NCBI GenBank assembly: GCA_017617335.1
Contig: JAFZWK010000040.1
Location: 34,924-98,923, forward strand
Direction of reading: 5' to 3'
Origin: Bacteroidaceae bacterium
GTDB taxonomy: Bacteria; Bacteroidota; Bacteroidia; Bacteroidales; Bacteroidaceae
DNA length: 64,000 bases
Each line of letters begins with the position of its first letter. The stretch's first letter is position 1. Positions 43,255-53,753 of the stretch are shown piece after piece. The translations under genes and the position numbers were made by a program. A model generated the notes under the pieces. The model was given only the letters and a program-made list of their open reading frames with translations, was not told the origin of the DNA and ran no database searches.

Positions 43255-44630
43255 GCTTGTGAACGAAGTATTTCTGTTATTTTATCTGCATAGTCTTCTA
43301 TATCTCCTGCACCTAATGTCACAAGAACATCAAATCCACCTTGACGAACGATATCACATATCTCATCCTTTGTGCACATTTGCTTTTGGGTTCCAGGCCG
43401 CAGGTTGTTGTATATCAGTGCACTTGTAACACCAGGAATAGGTTTCTCACGAGCAGGATAAATGTCAACGATGGCTACATCATCCAATAGTGATAGGGAA
43501 TCTGCAAAATCCATGTAGAAATCACGTGTGCGAGTATAAAGATGAGGCTGGAAGATAGCCTTGATGCGTTTTCCTTCGTAGAGTTGTTTGATGCTTAGGA
43601 TGCTTTGACGTATTTCAGCAGGGTGATGTGCGTAATCACTCAAATAAACTATTTTGTCAGTACGAATACGGAAATCAAATCTGCGATCTACTCCTTGAAA
43701 TGACGCCATGGCTTCTTTTATTTCCTCTTTATTGGCTCCACTAATTTGTGCAAGTGCAATAGCTGCGATTCCATTTTCGATATTTACCACTACAGGTACT
43801 CCTAATTCTATTCCTTGTATGTTGCCCAATGGTGAAACCAGATCAAAAGAGATTTTTCCATTTCCTATTTTCACTTTCTCTGCATGAAAATCGCCAGTTT
43901 CTCGACTATAGGTATAAGTAGTCACTCCCTTTTGGGGAATGGCTTTCATCTTCAGCCCTTCGTGCAAGATGAGATATCCGTCAGGTTGAATCAGACTGCT
44001 ATATTTCTGGAAGCTCTCCAAATAGGCCTCCTCAGTTCCATATATATCAAGATGATCAGCATCTGTGGCAGTTATCACACTCGCATAAGGTGATAGCCAA
44101 TGGAAGGAGCGGTCAAATTCATCTGCCTCAATTACCACATAAGGGCTGTTATGACTAAGTATGTAGTTTGTTCCATAATTTTTTGTGATGCCACCCAGGA
44201 AGGCGTTACAGTCGACATGACTCTGATGCAAAATATGGGCTGCCATGCTGCTTGTTGTCGTTTTTCCATGAGTTCCTGCCACGCAGAGACCCTTGAGAGA
44301 ATGGGTCAGCGTACCTAATACTTGAGCTCTCTTCTGAATCTCGAAGCCTTCTTTCCTAAAAAAAACAAGTTCATTATGCTCTTCAGGAATAGCTGGAGTA
44401 TAGACTACGAGACAGGAATTCTTGTCTTTGCATTCAGTGGGAATCAGTTCGATGTTCTCCTCATAGTGCACTTTTGCACCTTCATCACGCAGTTTCTCTG
44501 TCAGGTCACTGGAAGTCTTGTCATACCCAGCTACCACAATCCCTTTGTGAAGGAAGTAACGTGCGATAGCACTCATGCCTATCCCACCGATTCCTACGAA
44601 ATATACAGCCTTTATATCGTTCAGATTCAT
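43251..44630 (-). CDS. murC: UDP-N-acetylmuramate--L-alanine ligase
   Basis: MurC adds L-Ala to UDP-MurNAc, the first peptide-stem step. The 459 residues have the N-terminal VYFVGIGGIGMSAIARYF nucleotide-sugar motif, ATP loop VAGTHGKTTTSSM, and YAHHPAEIRQSILS plus FQPHLYTRTRDF in the C-terminal domain. It follows murG in the cluster, 15 bases apart, and overlaps ftsQ by four bases. Confidence 0.97.
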   Translation of the reverse strand: MNLNDIKAVYFVGIGGIGMSAIARYFLHKGIVVAGYDKTSSDLTEKLRDEGAKVHYEENIELIPTECKDKNSCLVVYTPAIPEEHNELVFFRKEGFEIQKRAQVLGTLTHSLKGLCVAGTHGKTTTSSMAAHILHQSHVDCNAFLGGITKNYGTNYILSHNSPYVVIEADEFDRSFHWLSPYASVITATDADHLDIYGTEEAYLESFQKYSSLIQPDGYLILHEGLKMKAIPQKGVTTYTYSRETGDFHAEKVKIGNGKISFDLVSPLGNIQGIELGVPVVVNIENGIAAIALAQISGANKEEIKEAMASFQGVDRRFDFRIRTDKIVYLSDYAHHPAEIRQSILSIKQLYEGKRIKAIFQPHLYTRTRDFYMDFADSLSLLDDVAIVDIYPAREKPIPGVTSALIYNNLRPGTQKQMCTKDEICDIVRQGGFDVLVTLGAGDIEDYADKITEILRSQA

Positions 44631-44645
44631 TATGTTGCTATTTTT

Positions 44646-45761
44646 CTAATTTTGATCCTCTGCCAGTTTGGCTACTTCCTTAGCAATTATTTCTGCTGAG
44701 TTAGGTAAGGCCATTTTTAGAGCATTCTGACCTAAGGCCTCTAACAGTTCCTTATTGGTTACAGTTTCAATGGCAAGAGGTATCAGTTTTTCTCTTGCTT
44801 CTACATCACGAACCAGAATGGCAGCTTGTTTGTTTACGAGAGCCATCGCGTTATGAGTCTGATGGTCTTCTGCCACATTGGGACTTGGTACCAAAATGGA
44901 AGGTTTTCCTAAAAGACACAATTCGCTTATGCTGCTTGCTCCAGCACGGCTAATGACCAAATCTGCCAATTTGTATGCATGATCCATCTTGCTGATGAAA
45001 TCTGTTACATACAAATTATTTGGTTTGTCTATCTTATCCAACTCATCTTGTATGGTGATCTTATAACAACTACCTGTCTGCCAAATGAACTGGATGGGTG
45101 AAGTCGCTATTCTATGTACATTTCCCAGTACGCTTTCATTCATTGTTTTGGCCCCCAAACTGCCACCAATCAGCAAAATGGTTGGAAGGTCGGGATTGAG
45201 TCCGAATGTAGCAGCAGCTTCTTCTTTGGTAATATTCTTGTCTAAAAGGTTTTGTCGAACTGGATTCCCTGTTAACAGAATCTTGTCTATGGGAAAGAAT
45301 CGCTCCATTCCTTCATATGCTACACAAATCTTTTGTGCTTTTTTTGCCAACGATTTGTTGGTTAATCCTGCAAAACTGTTTTGTTCTTGTATGAGACAAG
45401 GTATCCCTAATTCGTGGGCAGCATTCAGTGTGGCGGAACTTGCGTATCCACCCACTCCAATTGCTACTTGAGGTTGGAATTCACGGATGATTTGTTTCAC
45501 CTTATGTTTACTCTTCAGGAATTTCCACAAAACGCATATATTCCCAGGTTTCCATAAGGGACGAAGTAGACCATGAACAGGCAGACCAACTATCTCGTAT
45601 CCTGCAGCGGGTACGCGTTTCATTTCCATTCGCCCTTCCGCACCGATAAAAAGTATTTTTGCGTCAGGATATATTTCCTTGAGTGCATTGGCTATGCTGA
45701 TAGCAGGGAATATATGTCCCCCAGTACCGCCACCGCTTATGATAAATCTTTTTTCAGTCAT
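44646..45761 (-). CDS. murG: Undecaprenyldiphospho-muramoylpentapeptide N-acetylglucosaminyltransferase
   Basis: MurG is the GT28-family glycosyltransferase that converts lipid I to lipid II at the inner face of the membrane. The 371 residues begin with the glycine-rich FIISGGGTGGHIFPAISIA, continue with GVGGYASSATLNAAHELGIP, LIGGSLGAKTMNESV, and the UDP-GlcNAc site ISRAGASSISELCLLGKPSILVPSP. It lies between ftsW and murC. Confidence 0.97.
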   Translation of the reverse strand: MTEKRFIISGGGTGGHIFPAISIANALKEIYPDAKILFIGAEGRMEMKRVPAAGYEIVGLPVHGLLRPLWKPGNICVLWKFLKSKHKVKQIIREFQPQVAIGVGGYASSATLNAAHELGIPCLIQEQNSFAGLTNKSLAKKAQKICVAYEGMERFFPIDKILLTGNPVRQNLLDKNITKEEAAATFGLNPDLPTILLIGGSLGAKTMNESVLGNVHRIATSPIQFIWQTGSCYKITIQDELDKIDKPNNLYVTDFISKMDHAYKLADLVISRAGASSISELCLLGKPSILVPSPNVAEDHQTHNAMALVNKQAAILVRDVEAREKLIPLAIETVTNKELLEALGQNALKMALPNSAEIIAKEVAKLAEDQN

Positions 45762-45779
45762 ATATGATTCATGCTCCAG

Positions 45780-47012
45780 TTAAGTTGTGCTTGTTGCTAT
45801 TATCTTTTGCTTGTTACTTGGTTCATCCACTCTCTTGGCAGAACGGCTCACACTTAATATCATGCCGATATAAGCACAGTTAACAAAGGTGGCTGTACCT
45901 CCCTTGCTGATTAGAGGGAGAGGTTGACCTGTCACAGGAAAGGCTCCTACGGCTACAGCCATATTTATCATGGCTTGCACTACCATCATCAAGGCTAATC
46001 CCATTACCAGATAAGCGGGGAATAATGCCTTACATCGCTTAGCTATCTTCATGGCTCTCCACATCAATAATAAATAGAGGAACATTACGAAGGCTCCACT
46101 TAAAATTCCGCCTTCTTCGATGATGATGGCATAGATAAAATCGGAGAAAGCCTGAGGAAGGTAGTCACGTTCCACTGAGTTGCCAGGACCTTTTCCTACA
46201 ATATTACATGTGGCAATTGCTATTTTGGCATGTGTTACTTGTATATTGTCGTAGATGTCGTAATCATCAGGATTCTCTGGCGTAATGTGCCGATCCGTGA
46301 TGCGATGAACCCAAGTGGGTACTCGATGGAGAATCCCATGTTCTTGGACACTCCAATTATCCAAAGTGGATTCGGGAATAGAGTGAGCCACAAAAACACC
46401 AAGTGCAGCTGCTGCAATCATTCCTCCAACTATCCATGCCAACCATTTTGCAGATACCTGTGAAATAAACATTATACCCAACAAGACAATGAAGATTATT
46501 CCTGCAGTGGATAGGTTCTCTGTTGCTATCAGGCCTACAACTAAGAAAGTGAGTCCCAATACAATCTTGAAGGATAGGTTTGATGCCCCTTTTTCTGTTC
46601 GCATAGAAGACAAGAGAAATGCGGAAACTCCAACGAGACTGATTTTGGCAAGTTCAGAAGGCTGAAAACTGAAAATTCCCACATCTAGCCATCGGGCCCC
46701 ACCATTGATTTTGCCAGCAAACAGTACAACAATCAACATGGCAAAGGAAACTAAAAGTATCAATACATTGAGTAGTTTGAACCAAACGCATGGTATCAGG
46801 TGTATTAACCATGCCAGTATGATTCCGACTAATACGAAAGAGCCATGTCTCATCACAGGATCCCAATAGTGCCCTGAGTCATAACTCATGTTACTGCTGG
46901 CGCTATATACCTCTATGACAGAAACCATGCATAGGAGTAGGAAGATCATCCATACTACCGTGTCGCCCTGCATGAGGCCTTTTTCCTCAAATGATGCTTT
47001 GTTTAGTGCCAT
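45780..47012 (-). CDS. ftsW: Peptidoglycan glycosyltransferase FtsW
   Basis: FtsW is the SEDS-family polymerase that makes septal glycan strands with its cognate PBP. The 410 residues have about ten transmembrane helices and SEDS motifs: GGARWLDVGIFSFQPSELAKISLV, VGKGPGNSVERDYLPQAFSDFIYAIIIEEGG, and near the C-terminus FPVTGQPLPLISKGGTA. The motif Glu in PSELAK and the Asp in SDFIYA are present. Its partner is the PBP at 51148-53277. Confidence 0.95.
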   Translation of the reverse strand: MALNKASFEEKGLMQGDTVVWMIFLLLCMVSVIEVYSASSNMSYDSGHYWDPVMRHGSFVLVGIILAWLIHLIPCVWFKLLNVLILLVSFAMLIVVLFAGKINGGARWLDVGIFSFQPSELAKISLVGVSAFLLSSMRTEKGASNLSFKIVLGLTFLVVGLIATENLSTAGIIFIVLLGIMFISQVSAKWLAWIVGGMIAAAALGVFVAHSIPESTLDNWSVQEHGILHRVPTWVHRITDRHITPENPDDYDIYDNIQVTHAKIAIATCNIVGKGPGNSVERDYLPQAFSDFIYAIIIEEGGILSGAFVMFLYLLLMWRAMKIAKRCKALFPAYLVMGLALMMVVQAMINMAVAVGAFPVTGQPLPLISKGGTATFVNCAYIGMILSVSRSAKRVDEPSNKQKIIATSTT

Positions 47013-47026
47013 TTTTGTTCTCTTGT

Positions 47027-48361
47027 TTAAAGTGCTCTTACCAAAGTTTTAAATTGGTCACCTCTATCTTCCATGTTTTTGAACAAATCGAAACTTGCGC
47101 AACAAGGACTCAGCAAGACTGTGTAGCCAGGTTTCGCCATCTTCACACAGGCTGCTACACATTCTTTCATGCTATGTGTGTCCTCAACGGGAAGTCCCAT
47201 TTCATCGAAAAAGTTGTGGAGTTTTGTGTTGTCAGCTCCCAAATAGACCAGACCCGCACATTTCTGTTTCACCAGTTCTTTGATGGAATTATAGTCGTTC
47301 CCTTTATCCTTGCCTCCAATGATCAGGATGGTGGGAGTGGTCATACTCTCTAATGCGTACCAGCAAGCATCCACATTGGTAGCCTTTGAGTCATTGATAT
47401 ATTGTACACCACCTACGCGTGCAACTTTCTCCAGTCGATGTTCCACGCCCTCGAAGTCACTAAGACTTTTTCGTAAGGTTTCGTCCTTAATACCACTCAG
47501 ATGGGCAGCGATACCAGCAGCCAGACTATTGTACATATTGTGTTTGCCGCTTAGACTGAGTTCCTCTTGTTCCATATTAAAGGGAGTAGGTTTTTCTATC
47601 ACGTATTGGCCATCTGCAATATATCCAATCATGCCGTCTTTTCTCAAGATACTGAATGGACACATTTGAGCTTTGATGCCATATTTTTTCAGTTCTCTAC
47701 TGATAATAGGATCATCTGCCCAGAAAACGAAAGCGTCTTCTTCTGTCTGGTTTTGTGCGATACGCATCTTGGCATCTGTGTAGTTCTGCATGTTATAGTC
47801 ATATCGGTCCAGATGATCGGGTGTAATGTTCAACAGAATTGCTATGTTTGCTCGGAACTTGTACATATTGTCCAACTGGAAACTGCTCAACTCGATGATG
47901 TAGTAATCAAAAGTTTTGCCTTCTGCAATCTGTAGAGCTAAACTACGACCAATGTTCCCTGCTAATCCTACATTGTAACCTGCCTCCTTGAAGATATGAT
48001 AGATCAAACTGGTAGTTGTTGTCTTGCCATTTGATCCTGTTACACAGATCATTTTGGCATGTGTGTATCTTCCTGCGAATTCTATCTCACTAATGATTGG
48101 AATACCGATTTCCTTCGCTTTCAGTACCATAGGAGCATTCTCTGGGATTCCAGGACTTTTTACAATCTCATCAGCGTCGAGAATAAATTGTTCAGTGTGA
48201 TGACCTTCTTCCCAGTCCACCTCGTATTCCTTCAACAGGTCTTTGTAGTTGTCTTTGATATTGCCCATGTCACTGACAAAGACATCAAATCCTTTTGTCT
48301 TAGCCAGCGCAGCTGCCCCGACACCACTTTCTGCGGCTCCTAATATGACAATTCTTTTCAT
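47027..48361 (-). CDS. murD: UDP-N-acetylmuramoylalanine--D-glutamate ligase
   Basis: MurD adds D-Glu to UDP-MurNAc-L-Ala. The 444 residues have the N-terminal IVILGAAESGVGAAALA, ATP loop VTGSNGKTTTTSL, ITPDHLDRY, INDSKATNVDACWYALES and LSPCCASFDLFKNMEDRGDQF, all MurD-typical. It is 6 bases downstream of mraY and 14 bases upstream of ftsW. Confidence 0.97.
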   Translation of the reverse strand: MKRIVILGAAESGVGAAALAKTKGFDVFVSDMGNIKDNYKDLLKEYEVDWEEGHHTEQFILDADEIVKSPGIPENAPMVLKAKEIGIPIISEIEFAGRYTHAKMICVTGSNGKTTTTSLIYHIFKEAGYNVGLAGNIGRSLALQIAEGKTFDYYIIELSSFQLDNMYKFRANIAILLNITPDHLDRYDYNMQNYTDAKMRIAQNQTEEDAFVFWADDPIISRELKKYGIKAQMCPFSILRKDGMIGYIADGQYVIEKPTPFNMEQEELSLSGKHNMYNSLAAGIAAHLSGIKDETLRKSLSDFEGVEHRLEKVARVGGVQYINDSKATNVDACWYALESMTTPTILIIGGKDKGNDYNSIKELVKQKCAGLVYLGADNTKLHNFFDEMGLPVEDTHSMKECVAACVKMAKPGYTVLLSPCCASFDLFKNMEDRGDQFKTLVRAL

Positions 48362-48367
48362 TTTTTC

Positions 48368-49630
48368 TTATCTAATCTTCAGAGTGACGATGGTTAATGT
48401 TGCCATGATAATAGAAGTGATCCAGAATCGAGTAGTAATTTTTGATTCCAGCCAACATCCACTGGGCCAATTAAATAGAATCTTGAAGTTCTCTGGAATC
48501 TGACCTGGTTTCACGCGGAAGGCATCATGAAGTGGTGCTCGTTTGAATACTCGCCATTTCTCATTTCTTTTGTTTCCTATTTTGGCCACTCGTGTCTGAA
48601 GCAGTACGCTGATACTTTCCATTAGGAACACAAAACACAAAACGGGGATGAGTAATTCCTTGTGGATGATAATGGAAATTACAGCAATGATGCCTCCGAT
48701 AGCCAAACTTCCCGTGTCGCCCATGAAGACTTGAGCCGGATAGGCATTATACCACAAGAAACCAACCAATGCGCCCACGAAAGCACACAAAAAGATCACC
48801 AGCTCTTCAGATCCTGGTATGTACATGATATTCAGATAGCTGGCCATTTCAACATGACTACTTACATAGGCTAATATTCCCAACGCAAGTCCCATGATGG
48901 CAGAATTGCCTGCACACATCCCATCCATTCCATCATTCAGATTACTACCGTTACTTACAGCCATCACTACGAAGGTGGTCACCAGTACGAAGAGAATCCA
49001 TCCGGCTGCCCGTTTATATTTGCCACAGAAACTCATGACTTCCGTATAATTTAAATTGTTGTTCTTCACGAAAGGAATGGTTGTGATGGTACTTTTAACA
49101 GGTTCACTTTTGTGTACAACTGTTACGGCGCCTTGCCTTTCAATGGTAACGTTCTCGCGAATCACAGCATCGGGACTCAACCATAAAGTAAGGCCGATAC
49201 CTAATCCGAGAAGTGCTTGTCCTATGAGTTTATATATAGGATGCAGTCCGTCCTTCGTTATTTTCAACTTGATGTAATCATCAGCGAACCCCAATGCACC
49301 AAGCCAAATGGTAGTTACCAGCATGAGAAGCATATAGATGTTTCTCAATCGACCCAGCAAAAGACAAGGAATTAAAGTAGCCACAATGATAATCACACCA
49401 CCCATAGTGGGAACATCTTTTTTCTCTACTCCATAAGGATCTATGTTGGCGTTACGTTGTGCTTCGTTCCCTCCATGTTTTTTCATCCATTTAATAAAGT
49501 ATTGCCCCAGCCACATAGAGATGAGCAGACTCAAAACGAGGGTAAGCAGGGAACGAAATGAGATGTAATGCCACAGATTGGCACCCGACACACCAAATTC
49601 TCCTAGATATCTGAATAAATAGTACAGCAC
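48368..49630 (-). CDS. mraY: Phospho-N-acetylmuramoyl-pentapeptide-transferase
   Basis: MraY transfers phospho-MurNAc-pentapeptide to undecaprenyl phosphate, making lipid I. The 420 residues have ten or so transmembrane segments and the conserved KKDVPTMGGVIII, GFADDYIKL (Asp-Asp), SNGSNLNDGMDGMCAGNSA and VFMGDTGSLAIGG. It is about 60 residues longer than E. coli MraY, with an insertion around residues 150-200 (TIERQGAVTVVHKSEPVKST), as in other Bacteroidetes. Confidence 0.97.
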   Translation of the reverse strand: MLYYLFRYLGEFGVSGANLWHYISFRSLLTLVLSLLISMWLGQYFIKWMKKHGGNEAQRNANIDPYGVEKKDVPTMGGVIIIVATLIPCLLLGRLRNIYMLLMLVTTIWLGALGFADDYIKLKITKDGLHPIYKLIGQALLGLGIGLTLWLSPDAVIRENVTIERQGAVTVVHKSEPVKSTITTIPFVKNNNLNYTEVMSFCGKYKRAAGWILFVLVTTFVVMAVSNGSNLNDGMDGMCAGNSAIMGLALGILAYVSSHVEMASYLNIMYIPGSEELVIFLCAFVGALVGFLWYNAYPAQVFMGDTGSLAIGGIIAVISIIIHKELLIPVLCFVFLMESISVLLQTRVAKIGNKRNEKWRVFKRAPLHDAFRVKPGQIPENFKILFNWPSGCWLESKITTRFWITSIIMATLTIVTLKIR

Positions 49631-49654
49631 TTTTTCTTGTTTTCTTTTCAGTTT

Positions 49655-51115
49655 TTATTTTTTGTCCGATTCAAACGCTTCACGAATAATTTCGTGGTCA
49701 TCGAAATGATGCTTTACTCCTTGCACGATTTGATAGTCCTCGTGTCCCTTGCCTGCTACCAGAATCACATCCCCAGACTGAGCTAAAGTACAAGCTGTAC
49801 GGATTGCCTCTTTGCGGTCCACGATACTCAATACTCCCTTGCGTTGTTTGTCATTCAGCCCAGCCAGCATGTCATCTATGATAGCTTGAGGATCTTCGAA
49901 ACGAGGATTGTCACTTGTAATGATCACATGATCGCTATATTTTACTGCCTCTTGAGCCATCAGGGGGCGTTTACCCTTATCTCTGTTACCTCCTGCACCG
50001 CATACCGTCCAGCATTTTCCCTTATGCTGCAGGACTTCTTTGATGGTTGTCAATACGTTTGCCAAAGCATCGGGCGTATGAGCATAATCAACAATAGCTG
50101 TTACTCCATTGCTGGATCGAATGGTTTCGAAGCGCCCGTTCACAGGTTTCATCGCACTAAGTTGAATCAATGCTTCTTTAGGCTCCATGCCCAGCATTAC
50201 AGCCGTACCATATATGGCTAGCAGGTTACTCGCGTTGAAACGACCAATGAACTGAACGAAAACATCATGTCCATCCATTTCCAACTCCATTCCCTCGAAA
50301 CTCTCTTCCAAGATTTTGGCTCTAAAGTTGGCAGCACCTCTCAAAGAATAGGTTTTGACCTGAGCTTTTGTGTTCTGAGTCATCACTAAACCATTCTTGT
50401 CATCAGCGTTTGTGATTACGAAAGCTCCCTTGGGCAGAGCATCGAAGAAGGATTTTTTAGCATCACGGTAGTTCTCGAATGTCTTGTGATAATCCATGTG
50501 ATCACGGGTCAGGTTGGTGAAGATTCCACCAGCGAATGTCAATCCCTCTATCCTCTTTTGTGCAACACTATGACTGCTTACTTCCATGAAGGCATACTGG
50601 CAGCCTTCATTTGCCATTTGCCCCAACAGCTGATTCAACGTGATAGGATCGGGTGTGGTACATTCTGTGGATATGGGCTTCCCGTCGATGTAGTTACATA
50701 CTGTACTGCATAGTCCTGTCTTGTAGCCCATACGACGGAAGATGTTATAGAGGGTTGTTGCAATAGTGGTCTTGCCATTTGTTCCAGTTACGCCAATCAA
50801 CTTCATTTTGCTGCTGGGGTTGCCGTAGAATTGTGTGGCTATGGGGCCTGCAGCATTCTCTGTATTCTCGTATTGCAGATAGGTTACTCCCTCATTTAAG
50901 CTTTCAGGGAGATTCTCACATGCAATTGCTGTCGCTCCCATCTCGATAGCCTTGCCTATATAGGAGTGTCCATCAACTTGAGTACCTCGCATAGCAATGA
51001 ACATCTTGTCTTGCTTGATTTGACGAGAGTCTATTTCCACTCCCTTTATATCTATGTCTGGATTGCCAATGATTTTAATTGGCTTGCATTTTTGTATCAA
51101 TTGTTCCAGTTTCAT
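49655..51115 (-). CDS. murE: UDP-MurNAc-L-Ala-D-Glu:meso-diaminopimelate ligase
   Basis: MurE adds the third residue of the peptide stem. The 486 residues have ATP loop [58 protein letters not shown] and [15 protein letters not shown]. The substrate-specificity motif is DNPR ([10 protein letters not shown]), which indicates meso-diaminopimelate rather than lysine. It lies 32 bases after the PBP gene. Confidence 0.97.
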   Translation of the reverse strand: MKLEQLIQKCKPIKIIGNPDIDIKGVEIDSRQIKQDKMFIAMRGTQVDGHSYIGKAIEMGATAIACENLPESLNEGVTYLQYENTENAAGPIATQFYGNPSSKMKLIGVTGTNGKTTIATTLYNIFRRMGYKTGLCSTVCNYIDGKPISTECTTPDPITLNQLLGQMANEGCQYAFMEVSSHSVAQKRIEGLTFAGGIFTNLTRDHMDYHKTFENYRDAKKSFFDALPKGAFVITNADDKNGLVMTQNTKAQVKTYSLRGAANFRAKILEESFEGMELEMDGHDVFVQFIGRFNASNLLAIYGTAVMLGMEPKEALIQLSAMKPVNGRFETIRSSNGVTAIVDYAHTPDALANVLTTIKEVLQHKGKCWTVCGAGGNRDKGKRPLMAQEAVKYSDHVIITSDNPRFEDPQAIIDDMLAGLNDKQRKGVLSIVDRKEAIRTACTLAQSGDVILVAGKGHEDYQIVQGVKHHFDDHEIIREAFESDKK

Positions 51116-51147
51116 TTCTATACCTTATTATATATTATATAAGAACT

Positions 51148-53277
51148 TTATTCACTTTGTTTACCTTCTTTTAGAACCAGAGTTATCGTTTTCCCTCTAA
51201 CAGCTTCAGATCCTGCTGGAATGTTTTGCTGTTGAACCTGTCCCGCACCATTCAAACGAACCTTCAGTCCTCTTTGTTGCAAAAGGTATACAGCATCCTT
51301 GGCTCCCATTCCAATCACGTTGGGAACTTTATCCTCAGGTATCGTATCCACAATGTTTTCTTCTATGGGAACTTGACTCAACTTCATCTTTTTTATGATG
51401 TCTTGTGCGTCTTGTTTGTTTCCCAAAGTTATTTCAGGTACAAATACAGAATTACTGTCTGCTGCAGTTTCAATGTTGCGATGATCTCCTGAAGACATTA
51501 CATATTCTGATATTTCACGGAAAACAGGACCACACTGACCACCACCTGATGCCGGCAGACCATTCTTTACGATGCACACGATACAGCTGTATTTAGGGGC
51601 ATCGGAGGGGTAGTAGCCACAAAAACTTACCATGTATCTGGGAATCCCACTGTGATAACCTCCACCATTTGCTTTGGCAATTTGAGCAGTACCGGTTTTT
51701 CCACTTACCTTGAACAGCTTTCCTCCATTTCCTGCTTTCTTGCCCAGGCCGCGGCTTACCACACGTTCCAGAATTAACTGGATGTTCTCCAGCGTCTTGG
51801 GGCTACAAATTCTCTGTTTCAACACTTCTGTTGGATATTCCTTTACAACCAGGCCATCCTTCATTTCTGCTTTGATGAAACGGGGTTTTACCATCGTTCC
51901 TCCATTTGCAATAGCATTGTAGAAAGTCAATGTGCTGATGGGAGGCAGCATAGTCACGTAACCAATACTCATCCAAGGAAGATCTGTTTTACTCCAGTAG
52001 CGTTTAGTGTCTTTGGGATGAGGTACGATAGGTTCACCTTTTCCTTTGAATGGCAGATCCAACAGCAGGCCGACTCCTTCTCGATTCAGACCTTGCACAA
52101 ATTTCTCCGGCTGGTCGTGATATGCCTTATCAATCAATTTACTTACTCCGATGTTTGAACTGTATTCCAGGACCTGACTGACAGAAAGGGTTCCATATCC
52201 TCCCTTACGCCAGTTGTGATCTTTCATCCAGCGTCCGTGCATGTTGTATATTCCGCCTGTACAGTCTACCACATCATCCATATTGATTACTCCATCTTCC
52301 AAACCGACCATGATGCTGGCAGTCTTGAAGGTTGAACCAGGTTCCATCAGGTCGCTGATGGCATGGTTCTTCATTTCGTAATAGAGACTGTCTTGTCCCC
52401 GTGTCATGTTGACGATAGCCTTCACGTCACCCGTAGCGACTTCCATCACGATGACGATACCCGTTTCACCTTTGATTTCCTTCAATTTGTTCACGATGGC
52501 CTTTTCTGCCACATCCTGAATGTTCACGTCGATAGTGCTTACGATATCATGTCCGTCTTCAGGCTCTAAATCAGTGAAACTCAATCGTTTGTTCCTGATC
52601 TTGGTTCGATGGCTTATGCCAGGTTTTCCACTTAGAATACTGTCGAAACTCAACTCCAGTCCATTCTTTGCAGCATCCGAGTCGCGATACAGATCGCCTA
52701 ATGTTCTTGAAGCCAGAGAGCCATAGGGACGTTTGCGTTTCATTTGCTCTTCCACGTAGAAGCCACCTTTGAAACTGCTTTCGCGTAGAAGAGGAAGCTC
52801 CTTGCATTCCTTGTATTGGATATAGGAAGCATGTCCTGGATAGATACGCCAAGCGTGTCTTCTTTTCTTTTTCCCCTCCATAAGCCGCTGACGGAACCAC
52901 TCGGCACTCTTGTCGTGGAAGATGTTGGCAAGTCCCAATGAGATGCTGTCTAAGTCGTGATCGAATGTGGAGTCTCGCCAGGCTTGAGCTTTTACGCGAG
53001 CGGTTGAGTCCTTATCGATTACCACATAGTCCAGATAGAGACGGTATTCTGGAATGGATCCAGCCAAAAGTTGACCATCCCACGAGTAGATGTTGCCTCG
53101 AGTGGCGGGAATGGGTAGGTTTTCCTTAATGAACCGTTTGCTAACCTTGTCCCAGTATTCGCTGGTTGGAGGCAGCATAGTATGAAGGGCTGTTCCTAAA
53201 ATGTACAGACCTGCCAGGCACATCAACAGGAAGATGATGCGGAAACGTCCGATGGAATTGTTTTTGTCAGCCTTCAT
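51148..53277 (-). CDS. ftsI: Division-specific penicillin-binding protein with PASTA domain
   Basis: This is the class B PBP (FtsI/Pbp2/SpoVD type) that cross-links septal peptidoglycan with FtsW. The 709 residues have one N-terminal transmembrane helix (IIFLLMCLAGLYILGTALHTM), a dimerisation domain (PIPATRGNIYSWDG), and the transpeptidase domain with SxxK in EPGSTFKTAS, SxN in LEYSSNIGVSK and KTG in VSGKTGTAQIA. A C-terminal PASTA domain (VPNVIGMGAKDAVYLLQQRGL) is present, as in Bacteroidetes and Firmicutes. The FtsL-like gene is 8 bases upstream. Confidence 0.95.
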   Translation of the reverse strand: MKADKNNSIGRFRIIFLLMCLAGLYILGTALHTMLPPTSEYWDKVSKRFIKENLPIPATRGNIYSWDGQLLAGSIPEYRLYLDYVVIDKDSTARVKAQAWRDSTFDHDLDSISLGLANIFHDKSAEWFRQRLMEGKKKRRHAWRIYPGHASYIQYKECKELPLLRESSFKGGFYVEEQMKRKRPYGSLASRTLGDLYRDSDAAKNGLELSFDSILSGKPGISHRTKIRNKRLSFTDLEPEDGHDIVSTIDVNIQDVAEKAIVNKLKEIKGETGIVIVMEVATGDVKAIVNMTRGQDSLYYEMKNHAISDLMEPGSTFKTASIMVGLEDGVINMDDVVDCTGGIYNMHGRWMKDHNWRKGGYGTLSVSQVLEYSSNIGVSKLIDKAYHDQPEKFVQGLNREGVGLLLDLPFKGKGEPIVPHPKDTKRYWSKTDLPWMSIGYVTMLPPISTLTFYNAIANGGTMVKPRFIKAEMKDGLVVKEYPTEVLKQRICSPKTLENIQLILERVVSRGLGKKAGNGGKLFKVSGKTGTAQIAKANGGGYHSGIPRYMVSFCGYYPSDAPKYSCIVCIVKNGLPASGGGQCGPVFREISEYVMSSGDHRNIETAADSNSVFVPEITLGNKQDAQDIIKKMKLSQVPIEENIVDTIPEDKVPNVIGMGAKDAVYLLQQRGLKVRLNGAGQVQQQNIPAGSEAVRGKTITLVLKEGKQSE

Positions 53278-53285
53278 GCCTTGTC

Positions 53286-53753
53286 TTACTTGTTTCTGTA
53301 TATGTAGAAAGGTGCTTCTGTGCTAGGTGCGAGACTGCTGTCTCCATTCGCTCTCAGTTGCTCCTCCAGTTTGCTTTGCCGACATTTCAGGGTCAACTCG
53401 CTGCTGCGGGTCAGACTGCGGAACTTCATGTCTTTCAGGGAATCACGTAGATTCTCCTCGAGAATGATCTCACTCTGGGCTTGATATCGATTCGTGATGT
53501 AGACGATAATGCCTAACACGATGATCAGAATCACCCAGATTTGACGACGGAACCATTGCCCATCGATACTCAGCACCTTGGTCAGATCCTTCCACCCCTT
53601 GATTTGTTGGTCTTCATCTTCACCCTCAGTCAACAAGGAATTGAGCAATTGTTGCCCACTGCTTTCTTCCTTGGCTTGCTGCTCATTTTGCTGCAGGTTC
53701 AGGATCTCTTCCTCTTCGGGATTCTGTATTTTCTTGTCCTCTTTCTTACTCAT
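53286..53753 (-). CDS. ftsL: FtsL-like division protein
   Basis: A 155-residue bitopic protein in the FtsL position of the dcw cluster. A long charged cytoplasmic segment (KKEDKKIQNPEEEEILN...) of about 80 residues precedes one transmembrane helix (IWVILIIVLGIIVYI), then a short periplasmic coiled coil (SEIILEENLRDSLKDMKFRSLT). I place the start at ATG 53753 with AGGAG before it; its first eight bases overlap the rsmH stop. An upstream in-frame ATG at 53774 is less likely. Sequence identity to FtsL is weak; the call rests on topology and position. Confidence 0.8.
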   Translation of the reverse strand: MSKKEDKKIQNPEEEEILNLQQNEQQAKEESSGQQLLNSLLTEGEDEDQQIKGWKDLTKVLSIDGQWFRRQIWVILIIVLGIIVYITNRYQAQSEIILEENLRDSLKDMKFRSLTRSSELTLKCRQSKLEEQLRANGDSSLAPSTEAPFYIYRNK